From the NCBI GenBank assembly GCA_021846985.1, contig JAJZVX010000010.1:53071-117070 (forward strand): a stretch of DNA of 64,000 bases, written 5' to 3'. Under the pieces are notes generated by a model. It worked only from the letters and a program-made list of their open reading frames with translations, did no database searches and had not been told where the DNA came from. Both the position numbers and the translations under genes were made by a program. This DNA is from Acidobacteriota bacterium (GTDB lineage: Bacteria > Acidobacteriota > Terriglobia > Terriglobales > Acidobacteriaceae). Of this stretch, positions 9,232 through 18,617 are shown in pieces; position 1 is the first letter of the stretch; the number at the start of each line of letters is the position of its first letter.

Positions 9232-11475
9232 ATGAAAAGACATGTGATTCTTACTGCGATGTTCATCGCCTTGGCTGCGACTCAGCCGGCCTTGGCAAAG
9301 AGGGCGCGCTCCGCCCCGGCCACGCCAGAAGCCACCAAGCCCGCCAGCCACGCGATTCTGTTGAGCGACGCGGACTGGAAGCTGAAATCGTATCCCATGG
9401 GGGCGGGCGAAGAGCAAAAAGCCTACGCCCCCGGTATTGACGAAAGCGGCTACAAGACCGTCGCTGTCCCCGCGGAGATTCAACTCACGACCGGCCTGAA
9501 AGGGATGGATCTCTATCGGCAGTCGCGCGCAATCTCTCTGATCAACAAGAGCGAGTGGTGGTACCGCAAGAGCTTTATGACTCCGCGGCTCGACCCGGGA
9601 GACCGTGTGCGGCTGGTCTTCGAGCGGGCGGACTACTTCGCCTCGGTGTGGCTGAACGGCGAAAAGCTGGGCGACCACGAGGGCGCTTATACGACCTTCT
9701 CCTTCGACATCACCTCGAAGCTCAAGCGCGGCGGGGAAAACCTGCTGGCGGTCAAGGTCACCTGTCCCTGGCTGCCCAAGGGCCGCAATCTTGCCGAGTA
9801 CAACAAGAGCAGCTTCACGCTGGTTTGGCCGGGGGGCACCGAGATTTTTCCCCATCCGCCCTACGCTCTCAGCTTTGGCTGGAACCAGATTCCCGCCCAG
9901 GGCAACGCCGTGCTGACCATCGGGCTGACCGGTAAAGTGAAGCTGGTGACCACGCCGGCGCGAAGCATCGAGGATCTTTTTGTCTACACCAAGTCGCTGA
10001 ACAAGGACGGCAGCGCCACGCTCTCCATCTCCGGAACGGTACGCAATGACGGACCAGACGATGTGCGCGCCACCGTCGACGTTGAATTACGGCCGCACAA
10101 CTTCGCAGGCACTGCGCAGCGGCTGCCCAGACAGGAGTTGGCACTTCACCCCGGAGAAAACGAGTTTCATCTGGAAGCCACGGTCCGCAACCCGAAGCTC
10201 TGGTGGACCTGGGATCTGGGCACGCCGAACCTCTACAAGCTGGTTGCCACGCTCGGCGCACCAGGGCAGACCGAAGAATCGCGCCAGACCGTTTTCGGCA
10301 TCCGCACTATCGAGCGCCTCTCGGATATGAGCTACTGGCTCAATGGCAGGCACATCTTCCTCAAAGGCGCATGGTATGCCATGGCGAGTTACTACTCGTC
10401 GCAGGATACCCGCGCCACCTACCGCCCCGATCTTCTTCTGCTGCGTGCCGCGAACGCCAACTACATTCTGGTTCAGCTGATCGAGAAAGACAGCTTCTAC
10501 GATCTCTGCGACGAGATGGGGTTGATGGTCTTTACGCAAATGCCCTTCAACCAGCCGGGACCGTTCTACACGCTCGAACCCGGCAACCCGCGCCGCGAAA
10601 TCTTCCTGAAAACCGCCATGGAGCAGGGTGCGGAGATGGTGCGCGAACATCGCAACCATCCCTCGATGGCGGTATGGGCGCCGCTGGCCGAGTCCACCTG
10701 GTCCAAATGGGCCAAGAAGGATTACGTGCCCTTCTACGAGGGCATGCGCAGGGTGGTGCAGAAGCTCGCGCCGGGCACCATCTATCAGCGCAGTTTTTGC
10801 GACGACGGCGAGGAGCATATCTGGACGGCCACGGCTGGATTTTTCGGAACCGGAGATTACCGCTATCACTACGATTTCGCTCCCGCCTTCGTCTCCGAAT
10901 ACGGCAGCGACGCCATGTCGTCCTACGAAAACCTCCACAAATATATCTCCAGCGACGATCTCTGGTCCGACAAGAATCCGCGCCGTCCGGGGTGGTTTTA
11001 TCTGCCCATCAACGTCAATGCCTACACCTACCTGGGGTCTACGGCCATTCAGTCCCTGCAGAGCATTCTCAGCATGCCGCTGCGGTACATAGACAGCGAT
11101 CCGCGGTCCGCCAAAGAGCTGGACGAAGCCTCCCAGCTCTACCAGGACTTCATCATGCGCTACGCCTCCGACGCCTTCCGGCGCAAGATGTTCAACCCCA
11201 TCCAGGGAATCCGCTGGTGGGAGTACAAAGACACCGCACCCGCCTTCCAGTGCGGATTCGTCGATGTCGACCAGGTGCCGCTGATCGCCTATTACTCCTT
11301 CAAGCGCTCCATGGCCCCGCTGGCGGTGAGCCTGGCCATCAGGAGCGAGTTGAGCGGACTGCCCGACGAGGAGATGCAGACTGGAAGCGGCTATATGCAC
11401 GTGCCGGTGTGGGTGGTGAACGACTACCGTATGGAGATGCCCGTGCGTGTGAAGACGGAGGTGCTCGATCTTTGA
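9232..11475 (+). CDS. Exported GH2-type glycoside hydrolase, N-terminal part of a frameshifted fusion
   Basis: The 747 residues comprise a signal peptide (residues 1-22, ending ALA), a sugar-binding jelly-roll domain (WWYRKSF, VWLNGEKLGDHEG), an immunoglobulin-like domain, and a TIM barrel entered at FGIRTIERLSD. Predicted acid/base Glu487 sits in WAPLAES, where most GH2 enzymes have NE; predicted nucleophile Glu556 is in VSEYGSD. Beta-galactosidase, -glucuronidase or -mannosidase specificity cannot be told. The frame stops at 11473-11475 just after a TTT run; removing one T continues the protein smoothly into the next reading frame (11486-12745), giving 1170 residues. Either a real mutation or a sequencing error. 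Confidence 0.82.
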   Translation: MKRHVILTAMFIALAATQPALAKRARSAPATPEATKPASHAILLSDADWKLKSYPMGAGEEQKAYAPGIDESGYKTVAVPAEIQLTTGLKGMDLYRQSRAISLINKSEWWYRKSFMTPRLDPGDRVRLVFERADYFASVWLNGEKLGDHEGAYTTFSFDITSKLKRGGENLLAVKVTCPWLPKGRNLAEYNKSSFTLVWPGGTEIFPHPPYALSFGWNQIPAQGNAVLTIGLTGKVKLVTTPARSIEDLFVYTKSLNKDGSATLSISGTVRNDGPDDVRATVDVELRPHNFAGTAQRLPRQELALHPGENEFHLEATVRNPKLWWTWDLGTPNLYKLVATLGAPGQTEESRQTVFGIRTIERLSDMSYWLNGRHIFLKGAWYAMASYYSSQDTRATYRPDLLLLRAANANYILVQLIEKDSFYDLCDEMGLMVFTQMPFNQPGPFYTLEPGNPRREIFLKTAMEQGAEMVREHRNHPSMAVWAPLAESTWSKWAKKDYVPFYEGMRRVVQKLAPGTIYQRSFCDDGEEHIWTATAGFFGTGDYRYHYDFAPAFVSEYGSDAMSSYENLHKYISSDDLWSDKNPRRPGWFYLPINVNAYTYLGSTAIQSLQSILSMPLRYIDSDPRSAKELDEASQLYQDFIMRYASDAFRRKMFNPIQGIRWWEYKDTAPAFQCGFVDVDQVPLIAYYSFKRSMAPLAVSLAIRSELSGLPDEEMQTGSGYMHVPVWVVNDYRMEMPVRVKTEVLDL

Positions 11476-11485
11476 GGGCCACGTC

Positions 11486-12745
11486 GTGTATGCGCAGGCC
11501 GTCAAAGCCACCGTGGGCGCGGACAGGAGCCAGACCGTTGACGTGCTGAACTGGGATCTGCCCAAGGTGACCACAACCACGGTGTATGCGCTGCGCGCCA
11601 CTGTGCAACAACAGAACGGCGGCCTGCGCGCTGAAAGCCAGATTTATTTGAAGGTGCTGCCGCCGGAATCGGTCGCCCCTGTCGATCAGGTGCCGCCGCT
11701 GCCGAAGAAATATCGTGTGCTCCTGATCGCCACCCAGAAGTACGGCGACGCGCTGGCCGCCGAACTGCGCGCCATGGGCGTGGAGCTCGACGTCATCGAT
11801 CAGGACCACCTCGACCGCTTCGGCGAGCTGCGCGATGCCGGACAGCTTCGCCGCAAATACGACGTCATCTGGCTGGGTTCCTTTGAAGCCTTGTGGAAGG
11901 TGCTCGACGACGATATGGCCGAGGGCATTGCGCAAGCCGTCAAGGACGGCGTGGGCTTTATCCACACCGGCGGCGAAAGCAGCTTCCACGGCGGAGAGGG
12001 CATCGCGGCATGTCTCGACATGACCAAGCTGCCCGAGCTGCTGCCTGTGAAGATACGCTCTGAGGCCTACGATCTGAGCCTTCTCAACCAGAGCAAAGAT
12101 GTTCGCGTCTTCACCAAAGGCTGGACCGACTCTGGCCTGAAGTGGATCGGCATTGAGAACTACAACGAGGTGGAGGCGAAACCGGACAGCGACATCATCA
12201 TGAAGTTTGAGGACTGGCCGCTGCTCGTCACCGGGCACTACGGAAAAGGCCGAACACTGGCCTTCATGGGATTCACACCGCGCGACAAAACTGCCGAGGC
12301 CACATGGCGCGCCCTCTACGCGCAGATGTTGATGGCCGCCACGGGTGAGAACCCCGAGTACCGGTATGCCGCCGTGATGGGCAGGGAGACGCCGGTCTTC
12401 CAGTTGCTGAAGGAGCAGCCCGAAGCCGGCGTGCAGGCTTTGCCGGCGGCGATTGACGCCGCGGCGAAGGACGGCACGGCCCGTTTCAAGCTCGACATAA
12501 CAAATGGCGGCCGCTTTGCGCGTCTCCTGCGCTTGCGCATCGCATGGACCAACGCGCCGGCGCAGGAGCCCGTGGTGCTGTACGGTGAAAACTACTTCGA
12601 TCTCTTCCCGGGTGAAAAGAAGCAAGTGCCCGTGGATGTGGTGATGCCGGAAGGCTTCACCGGATCGGCGAACGGCACGTTGATTCTCGAAGGCGAAAAT
12701 GTGCCCGAAAGCCGCATCCCGGTGAGCTTCACCGCTGCTCAGTAA
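11486..12745 (+). CDS. C-terminal half of the GH2 fusion: ThuA/amidotransferase-like domain
   Basis: This 419-residue frame has a GTG at 11486, but the preceding sequence in the same frame (E-G-H-V-V-Y-A-Q) continues the GH2 protein if one T of 11471-11473 is removed, so it is most likely not an independent gene. It opens with a beta-sandwich stretch, then a class I glutamine-amidotransferase-like Rossmann domain (KYRVLLIATQKYGDALA, DVIWLGSFEAL, VGFIHTGGESSFHGG) resembling ThuA-like domains found on carbohydrate enzymes, then a further beta-sandwich. No Cys-His-Glu triad is evident, so glutaminase activity is unlikely. It has no signal peptide of its own. Confidence 0.7.
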   Translation: MYAQAVKATVGADRSQTVDVLNWDLPKVTTTTVYALRATVQQQNGGLRAESQIYLKVLPPESVAPVDQVPPLPKKYRVLLIATQKYGDALAAELRAMGVELDVIDQDHLDRFGELRDAGQLRRKYDVIWLGSFEALWKVLDDDMAEGIAQAVKDGVGFIHTGGESSFHGGEGIAACLDMTKLPELLPVKIRSEAYDLSLLNQSKDVRVFTKGWTDSGLKWIGIENYNEVEAKPDSDIIMKFEDWPLLVTGHYGKGRTLAFMGFTPRDKTAEATWRALYAQMLMAATGENPEYRYAAVMGRETPVFQLLKEQPEAGVQALPAAIDAAAKDGTARFKLDITNGGRFARLLRLRIAWTNAPAQEPVVLYGENYFDLFPGEKKQVPVDVVMPEGFTGSANGTLILEGENVPESRIPVSFTAAQ

Positions 12746-12772
12746 GCCCGAGGGCGCTCGCCGCCATGCTAC

Positions 12773-12813
12773 AAAAAACGCGTGCGGCCGATCGCGAAAG
12801 CATCGGCCGCACG
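12773..12813 (-). terminator. Rho-independent terminator of the mutarotase-fold gene
   Basis: A 12-bp perfect stem (12781-12792 with 12802-12813) with a 9-nt loop. On the minus strand it is followed by a run of six T. It lies 48 bases after the minus-strand stop at 12862, between two convergent genes. Confidence 0.8.
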
Positions 12814-12861
12814 AAACCACGCTGCAACGGAAGAAACCTGCTCTGTCCCGGCCCAGTCGTT

Positions 12862-13872
12862 CTAAAACTCATCCACGGAAGCCGGCATTCGATTGGTCTT
12901 CACCGTCGCCGCATAGTACTCCGCGGTCAGTTTGCCCTTGGCGGGAATCCAGGCGAAGCCCGGCGTGTCCATCAGGCGGCCGCGTTCGATCATCTCGCGG
13001 CGCGACTCCGCAAAGGGCGTCACGCCAAACTCGAGCCCGCGCGAAAGCGTGCGCAGGTTCCAGGGCTTGAAGTCGCGGAAGTTGTTCTCGTCCCAAATGC
13101 CAATCCAGGGAAACTCGCTTCGCTTCCAGCAATAGGTGAGGGCTGTCTGCGACGCGGGCGACCAAGCGATAAAGAACGACCGGGCCTGCGCTTGATCCAT
13201 CAGATAGGAGCGAAACCCACCCTGCCCTGTTCCGCTGGTGAGGGTTTCTTTGAAGGTGGGCCCCGGCTTGTCAAAGATCTTCCCCGACTCCGGGTCGCTG
13301 CCGCCGGGCAGTGAACCTACCAGGCCGCCGTTGGCATAGAACTCCGTCTTGCCGCGATCCATGAAGGGCGGGCCCAGAGTCACGTGCTGCGTCCACGCGG
13401 TCGGGCGGTCGAACGCCTCCAGATTCTCCACCGTCTCATGGATGTTGACCCTGTGCCCATCCAGACTGATCGCGCGCTCAAAGGTCAGCCGGGAGAGCGG
13501 AAGAACGCACCGTGCCAGAAGGCCGGTTGCTGTCGCCTCAAAATCCCAGCGCAGAACGCCCGCTTCGCCGTGAATCCGCACCCCCGCGGCGGCCTCCTCC
13601 GGCGATGGCCCGCCAAAGAGATACAGGCACAGATTGTGCCCCATGATGCCAGAGAGCAGATGCGCCTCCGGCCCCCCGCCATATTCGGGATACCGGGCCT
13701 CCGACCACGCGCTGGGCTCAATCGAAGGCCACGGCGGGATCCACAACGGATTAATGCCCGTCGCCTTGTTGAAAATCTCCGCAATATGTCCGCCCTCTTC
13801 GGTGACGGTTACGCGAATCTCTTCATTCTCGATCTGGAATGCTTTCCGGTTGTGAAAGCTCGTACGATGCAT
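12862..13872 (-). CDS. Galactose-mutarotase-fold (aldose 1-epimerase-like) protein
   Basis: A 336-residue cytoplasmic protein (no signal peptide) beginning HRTSFHNRKAFQIENEEIRVTVTEEGGHIAEI, the edge strands of the mutarotase beta-sandwich. Later conserved-looking pieces are TAWTQHVTLGPPFMDRG and WIGIWDENNFRD. ATG 13872 is chosen because GAGG lies about 8 nt upstream; the open frame extends further but without homology. Likely acts on a sugar or sugar derivative, possibly as an epimerase; substrate unknown. It shares strand with the UroD-like gene (101 bp gap) and ends at its own terminator, suggesting a two-gene unit. Confidence 0.65.
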   Translation of the reverse strand: MHRTSFHNRKAFQIENEEIRVTVTEEGGHIAEIFNKATGINPLWIPPWPSIEPSAWSEARYPEYGGGPEAHLLSGIMGHNLCLYLFGGPSPEEAAAGVRIHGEAGVLRWDFEATATGLLARCVLPLSRLTFERAISLDGHRVNIHETVENLEAFDRPTAWTQHVTLGPPFMDRGKTEFYANGGLVGSLPGGSDPESGKIFDKPGPTFKETLTSGTGQGGFRSYLMDQAQARSFFIAWSPASQTALTYCWKRSEFPWIGIWDENNFRDFKPWNLRTLSRGLEFGVTPFAESRREMIERGRLMDTPGFAWIPAKGKLTAEYYAATVKTNRMPASVDEF

Positions 13873-13973
13873 AAGAAACACCTCACTCTCTGGCCATGCG
13901 CCCTCTACGTGCAGTCCCAAGGCTGTCCCATCAGCCAACCGTATTAGATCATGAGTTTGTTGTGGCGCACGGC

Positions 13974-14990
13974 TCAGTGTTCCTTTGCGTACCGGACCAT
14001 GGCCCTCACATTCTCGACGGGACTGTGCGGCGGCACCTCGCATCCGCAATTCACAATGAATTTTTTCCCGCAAATGGCGTGGCAGCGGCCGACCGACTCG
14101 TACACTCGCTCCGGCGTGCCTTCAAATACATCGGTGATCGTGGAGATATTTCCGCTCAGCACGCGGTCGCCCACCACCTGTTTGATTCGGGCCAGGTCCG
14201 AGGGAAAGTCGATCTCGTAGATGTCCACCGGCAGCGTGGCAAAGTCCTCGGCTAGCCGGGTGATCTTGCCGCACATGTGCTGGCGGGTGAAGATTTGCGG
14301 GTGCTTTTCCTTGATGTGCCTGAAGACGCGCATCTGCTCGCCAACGATGAACTCCCGGTAAAGCACCGGACCCAGAAGGCCGCTGGCCGCGTCGCTCATG
14401 CCGATGGTGTCCACGCCGGCTTCAACCTGCGCATCGGCGTAGAGAATGGCCACGTCGGCGCAAAAGTGCAGCAGGTCGCGCGCAAAACCGGCATCGTCGG
14501 TAAAGTCCACCATGATGCGATTGATGCCGCGCAGTTCCGCCGCTAGCGCCAGCGGTCCCTCCACCCAGCCGCAGATGGAGGCGTTCGGACCTGCTTCGCG
14601 CCGCATGATCGTTTCCGCCTTGATGCGGTCGTACATGCGCCCCGACTCATGCAGGTCGGGCATGCGGAACTCCTTCAGGCGCGCCTTGTCGGCCAGGGCC
14701 GCGCGTTCTTCCTGGATGGCCGGCCCCTGGTTATCGAACCACTCGATGCTTCCCTCGCCGGCGATGTCGATCACTTCGCGCGCAGGGTCGGAACAGGTGA
14801 GCAGAACGTCTATATCGAATTCCCGGTAGACGCGAAGCTGCGCCTCGGCCATCTTCCGGCCGTCTTTGGTGTAGTCGATGAATTTCATCCCGGAGTAGCT
14901 GGCCGCGAATTGCATCAGCATCGGCTGGCAACAAAGATGATCGACCGGTTCGCCGGCCACTGTATTGCGCACTCGCTCTAGAGCGTTCAA
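13974..14990 (-). CDS. UroD/MtaA-family protein, methyltransferase-like
   Basis: A 338-residue member of the uroporphyrinogen decarboxylase superfamily (segments GWVEGPLALAAEL, DTIGMSDAASG). It carries His238-x-Cys240 (RQHMCGK) and a distal Cys pair (NCGCEVP, 315/317), resembling the zinc site of corrinoid-dependent methyltransferases such as MtaA/MtbA rather than haem-pathway UroD. TTG at 14990 is the likely start: AGGAG lies 7 nt upstream, and no ATG is available near the first conserved residues. It sits upstream of the mutarotase-fold gene inside a glycan island, so demethylation of methylated sugars or their products is possible, but that is inference. Confidence 0.75.
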   Translation of the reverse strand: MNALERVRNTVAGEPVDHLCCQPMLMQFAASYSGMKFIDYTKDGRKMAEAQLRVYREFDIDVLLTCSDPAREVIDIAGEGSIEWFDNQGPAIQEERAALADKARLKEFRMPDLHESGRMYDRIKAETIMRREAGPNASICGWVEGPLALAAELRGINRIMVDFTDDAGFARDLLHFCADVAILYADAQVEAGVDTIGMSDAASGLLGPVLYREFIVGEQMRVFRHIKEKHPQIFTRQHMCGKITRLAEDFATLPVDIYEIDFPSDLARIKQVVGDRVLSGNISTITDVFEGTPERVYESVGRCHAICGKKFIVNCGCEVPPHSPVENVRAMVRYAKEH

Positions 14991-15500
14991 GAGAGTCTCC
15001 TTCCAGAATGACCGATCCCCGCGGGCTCCCGGCATCCAGACACCACGCCGGGGCCCCGGCAACAACGCTTCGATGAAGCAAATCAATACTCTAGTCTTGA
15101 AGCGCCCAGCCGGGAAAGACGAACCGGTAGCCAAAATGGCTGTTTCACCTGGCAAAACATCAGAGACCCAAACCTCAGGGAAACCAAAATGCCGCATCGC
15201 CACAGTGCGAGCAGCGCAGTTCGTACCGGGCAACCGGCACGCGCACCAAGTGGCCGCAATGCGGCCAGCCGGATGGTGAGAATCTGTGAAACACACGAGA
15301 CCCGGCGCCGTGAAATCGCCGCATCCGTCTTGCGGGCGGGCTGCGACAGGCCACCTTCGCGCCCTGCAACCAACCTGCTTCGAACGGCCCGCCGAAACAC
15401 CCTTGTTTCATTCCGCGATATGGGAGCTGCGCCGCTTTTTTTTCTTGCGCGCTCCCCCTCCTGCGCATAGGGTTCTGGTGCGAAATGAGGGAGCCGGACC
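14991..15500. other. Divergent intergenic region with a doubtful zinc-ribbon microORF
   Basis: About 510 bases between the UroD-like gene and the second GH2 gene. On the minus strand, 15175-15294 can encode 39 residues with a GTG start and the pattern PHCGH...RCSHCGD, reminiscent of a zinc ribbon. It lacks a good ribosome binding site and one of the expected cysteines, so it is noted but not called. Confidence 0.3.
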
Positions 15501-18500
15501 ATGGCGCTTTGGACAAGACGTGAAGCCTTGAAACTCGGAGCCGCGGCATCGGCCGCCGCGGTCATGCCCCGGTGGGCGGCCGCCGGCCAGGAACGCAACC
15601 TGGCCTTGAACCGCGCGGCCTGGGCATCGAGCGCGGCCAACTTCATCGACATGGGGCATATGGCCACCGGCGGGCTGGCCGCAGGCAAGTGGCAGAGCGC
15701 GGATGCGGACGCGCAGTGGATTTATGTCGATCTGGGCGCAGAGTGCAAGGTTCGCTCCATCGTGCTGCGCTGGGGAGCGAATTACGGCCTGGCCTACACC
15801 CTTCAGGCTTCGACGGACAAAGGCCCCTCGCCGCAGACCGGCCTGGTGGAAAACTGGATCGACGTCCATCGAACGCTCGACGGCAAGGGCGGCGTGGAAC
15901 AAATCCCGGCGCCCGAAACCAGCGCACGCTATGTGCGTCTGCTGCTGAACGGAAGAGCCAGGCCGGGCGGCTACGAGCTGGTGTCGTTTGAGGTCTACGG
16001 AACCGGCGGCTTCGAGCCGGTTCCCGTGCCGCCTCCTGCGCCGGAGCCGGACGGCACGCTGCGCTTGAGCGGCGGTTGGCGCCTGGTCAACCAGGCCTCG
16101 ATTCCCGACAAGGCTGCGGCCGTTTCCACTTGCGGCTATGACGACAACAAGTGGCTGATTGCGACCGTGCCGGGAACGATCCTCACCAGCTACCTGAACC
16201 TGGGCGCCATTCCCGATCCGTACTACGGCGATCAGAATTACCAGATCTCGGAGTTTTTTGCTTATACGAACTGGTGGTATCGCATCGAGATCGACGTTCC
16301 GGCAAGCTACGCGGGCAAGCGCGCGTGGCTCAACTGCGCCGGTATCAACTACCGCGCCTTCGTCTTTGTGAATGGCAAGTCTGCGGGTTCCATCAACGGC
16401 GCCTTTATCCGCGGCAGGTTCGATGTGACCGGGATGATCCGTCCCGGCGCGAAGAACTGCATCGCGGTGTTGATTGTGCCCGTGCCCAAGCCCGACCGCA
16501 TGGTGCCCAAGCCGCTGGATGGATACGTTTATCCAACTGAGTATCCGAAGAACGAGCCCACCATTCTGGAGGCGGACAGTTGGGACTGGCTGCCTACCAT
16601 CCACGATCGCGATACCGGGATCATTAACCACGTGACGCTTACGGCGAGCGGCGATGTGACTGTCGAGAATCCGTTTGCGAGCACTCACTTCCCAGAGGCC
16701 GGAAACCTGAAGCGCGCCGATGTCACCCTTAAGGTGGATTTGAAGAACCACTCCGACAAGCCATGCAAAGGCGAGCTGAAGGTACGTCTGGGAGATATCG
16801 AGTTCACCCATCCCGTAACTCTTCAGAGTGGTGAAACAAGGGAGGTCAAGCTCGACAAATCCAGCTATAAGCAGCTTTCTCTTGTGGAACCGAAGCTCTG
16901 GTGGCCCAACGGGCACGGAGAACAGCACCTCTACGATCTGACGCTTGCGTTCGTCCTCGACGGCAAGCTCTCGGATGTGAATCGTTCGCGGGTTGGCATT
17001 CGCGAGTTCACTTACAACCAGCCCTCGCTCACAGAGTGGGACTCCGGCAAGATTGTCAACTTTGCCGGACATCTGGACGCCCAGAGTCGGCAGCCCCTCG
17101 AAATTCACTGCAACGGCAAGCCCATCTTCGCCCGCGGCGCAGACTGGGGCATGGACGAGGGCATGCTCCGTTGCGACCGCAAAGGCTTCGAGGACCGCTT
17201 GCGGTTCGAGAAAGACATGCACTACAACCTCATCCGCAACTGCCTCGGCAACGTCGACAAGGAAGAGTTCTACGACGTCTGCGATGAGATGGGCCTGATG
17301 GTGTGGGAAGAGTTCGGCATCCACTACTCGATCATGCCCGACGATGCGCCGATGTGGCTGCGCAACGCGCGCGACCGCTTTCTGCGCCGGCGCAACCGCG
17401 CCTGCGTCGTGCTGTGGTGCACGTCGAATGAAGACATCCCGCTCGATCCCTACCTGACGGAGATGCCCCAAATGGCGGCGGCGCTCGACGGCACGCGCCA
17501 ATTTCTGCACGCATCCACGCAGATGCCGCCCATCAATGGCGACGGGCCCTACGATACGCGGCCGCCTAGCTGGTACTTCGGGTTTGCGCACGGCTTTCGC
17601 CCCGAGCTTGGCTCGCCCACCATTCCCGCGCTCGAAAGCATGCGCCGCATGATGCCTTGGAACAAGCTCTGGCCCGTAAGCCAGCTCTGGGGCGATCACG
17701 ACTGGTGGCTGAAGCACGGCTGGGGCGCCGGCGAGGGACTCTGCGACGCCACGCAGCGCGCCATTGCCAAATATGGCCCTCCCACTGGCATCGAAGACTG
17801 CTGCCGCAAGGCGCAAATGGTGAACATGGAAGTCTTCAAGGCCATCTACGAATCCTGGAACGACCGCATGTGGAACGACTGCACGGGCGTCATGATCTGG
17901 ATGAGCAACCCGGCCTGGCCGTCGCTCACCTGGAACACCTACGACTACTACATGGACACGACCGCGGCCTACTACGCCATCAAGAAGGCCTGCGAGCCGG
18001 TCCATATCCAGTGGAACGCCGCTACCAACCAGGTGAAGGCAATCAACTGCACGGCCAGTGAACGCCACGATCTCATCGCTGAGGCTGTGATCTACAACTT
18101 CGACGGTAGCGTCTTCGACACCCAAACGGCGCATCTGGATTGCCCGGCCAACCGCACCCGCGAATGTATGACCCTCTTCGCCGGCCAGGAGAAGCTGGCT
18201 GACCTGTCGAAGATTCACTTTATCCGGTTGGCCTTGAAAGACCGCGCCGGCGCGCTGCTCTCAAACAACTTTTACTGGCGCAGCAAAACCGAGTGGGAGT
18301 ACGAAGAGCTCGACGCGATGCCCAGGGGACGCGTGACCGGCACGGTGAGCGCGCTGAAAGACGGCAAGCTCACCGTGGAACTCCGGAATCCAACCGCGGC
18401 AGTGGTCCTCATGGCACGGCTGAAGGTGATCGACCGGGCGACTGGGCTGGTGGCCGCTCCCCTGATGTATTCCGACAACTATTTTTCGCTTTGCCCGCAG

Positions 18501-18617
18501 GAAACCCGCCGGATCGACATTGATTTTGAGGCCGTCCACACGCATGGCCCTTTCCAGCTGGTCGTGGAAGGCTGGAATCTGGAGCCCGTCGAGCTGGTCA
18601 AGTCCCTGACTGCCTGA
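15501..18617 (+). CDS. Tat-exported glycoside hydrolase family 2 protein with discoidin-like domain
   Basis: A 1038-residue enzyme. Twin-arginine signal TRREALKLGAAASAAAV lies at the N-terminus. Residues about 30-170 form an F5/8-type (CBM32-like) carbohydrate-binding domain (DAQWIYVDLGAECKVRSIVL). The GH2 sugar-binding, Ig-like and TIM-barrel domains follow (FAYTNWWYRIEIDVP; KLWWPNGHGEQHLYDL). Predicted acid/base Glu644 is in TSNED and nucleophile Glu702 in FRPELGSP, closest to exo-beta-glucosaminidase or mannosidase-like GH2 enzymes. A C-terminal Ig-like domain ends the protein. Expected to act in the periplasm or outside. Divergent from the UroD-like gene; an imperfect hairpin follows the stop. 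Confidence 0.88.
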   Translation: MALWTRREALKLGAAASAAAVMPRWAAAGQERNLALNRAAWASSAANFIDMGHMATGGLAAGKWQSADADAQWIYVDLGAECKVRSIVLRWGANYGLAYTLQASTDKGPSPQTGLVENWIDVHRTLDGKGGVEQIPAPETSARYVRLLLNGRARPGGYELVSFEVYGTGGFEPVPVPPPAPEPDGTLRLSGGWRLVNQASIPDKAAAVSTCGYDDNKWLIATVPGTILTSYLNLGAIPDPYYGDQNYQISEFFAYTNWWYRIEIDVPASYAGKRAWLNCAGINYRAFVFVNGKSAGSINGAFIRGRFDVTGMIRPGAKNCIAVLIVPVPKPDRMVPKPLDGYVYPTEYPKNEPTILEADSWDWLPTIHDRDTGIINHVTLTASGDVTVENPFASTHFPEAGNLKRADVTLKVDLKNHSDKPCKGELKVRLGDIEFTHPVTLQSGETREVKLDKSSYKQLSLVEPKLWWPNGHGEQHLYDLTLAFVLDGKLSDVNRSRVGIREFTYNQPSLTEWDSGKIVNFAGHLDAQSRQPLEIHCNGKPIFARGADWGMDEGMLRCDRKGFEDRLRFEKDMHYNLIRNCLGNVDKEEFYDVCDEMGLMVWEEFGIHYSIMPDDAPMWLRNARDRFLRRRNRACVVLWCTSNEDIPLDPYLTEMPQMAAALDGTRQFLHASTQMPPINGDGPYDTRPPSWYFGFAHGFRPELGSPTIPALESMRRMMPWNKLWPVSQLWGDHDWWLKHGWGAGEGLCDATQRAIAKYGPPTGIEDCCRKAQMVNMEVFKAIYESWNDRMWNDCTGVMIWMSNPAWPSLTWNTYDYYMDTTAAYYAIKKACEPVHIQWNAATNQVKAINCTASERHDLIAEAVIYNFDGSVFDTQTAHLDCPANRTRECMTLFAGQEKLADLSKIHFIRLALKDRAGALLSNNFYWRSKTEWEYEELDAMPRGRVTGTVSALKDGKLTVELRNPTAAVVLMARLKVIDRATGLVAAPLMYSDNYFSLCPQETRRIDIDFEAVHTHGPFQLVVEGWNLEPVELVKSLTA

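Noticed and set aside
10087..11601. Long minus-strand frame opposite the first GH2 gene
   Set aside because: Antisense shadow with His/Val/Gly bias and no start signal.
15408..18218. Open frame of 936 codons on the minus strand opposite the GH2 gene
   Set aside because: Arg/His/Val-rich antisense frame; the plus strand has catalytic motifs and a Tat signal.
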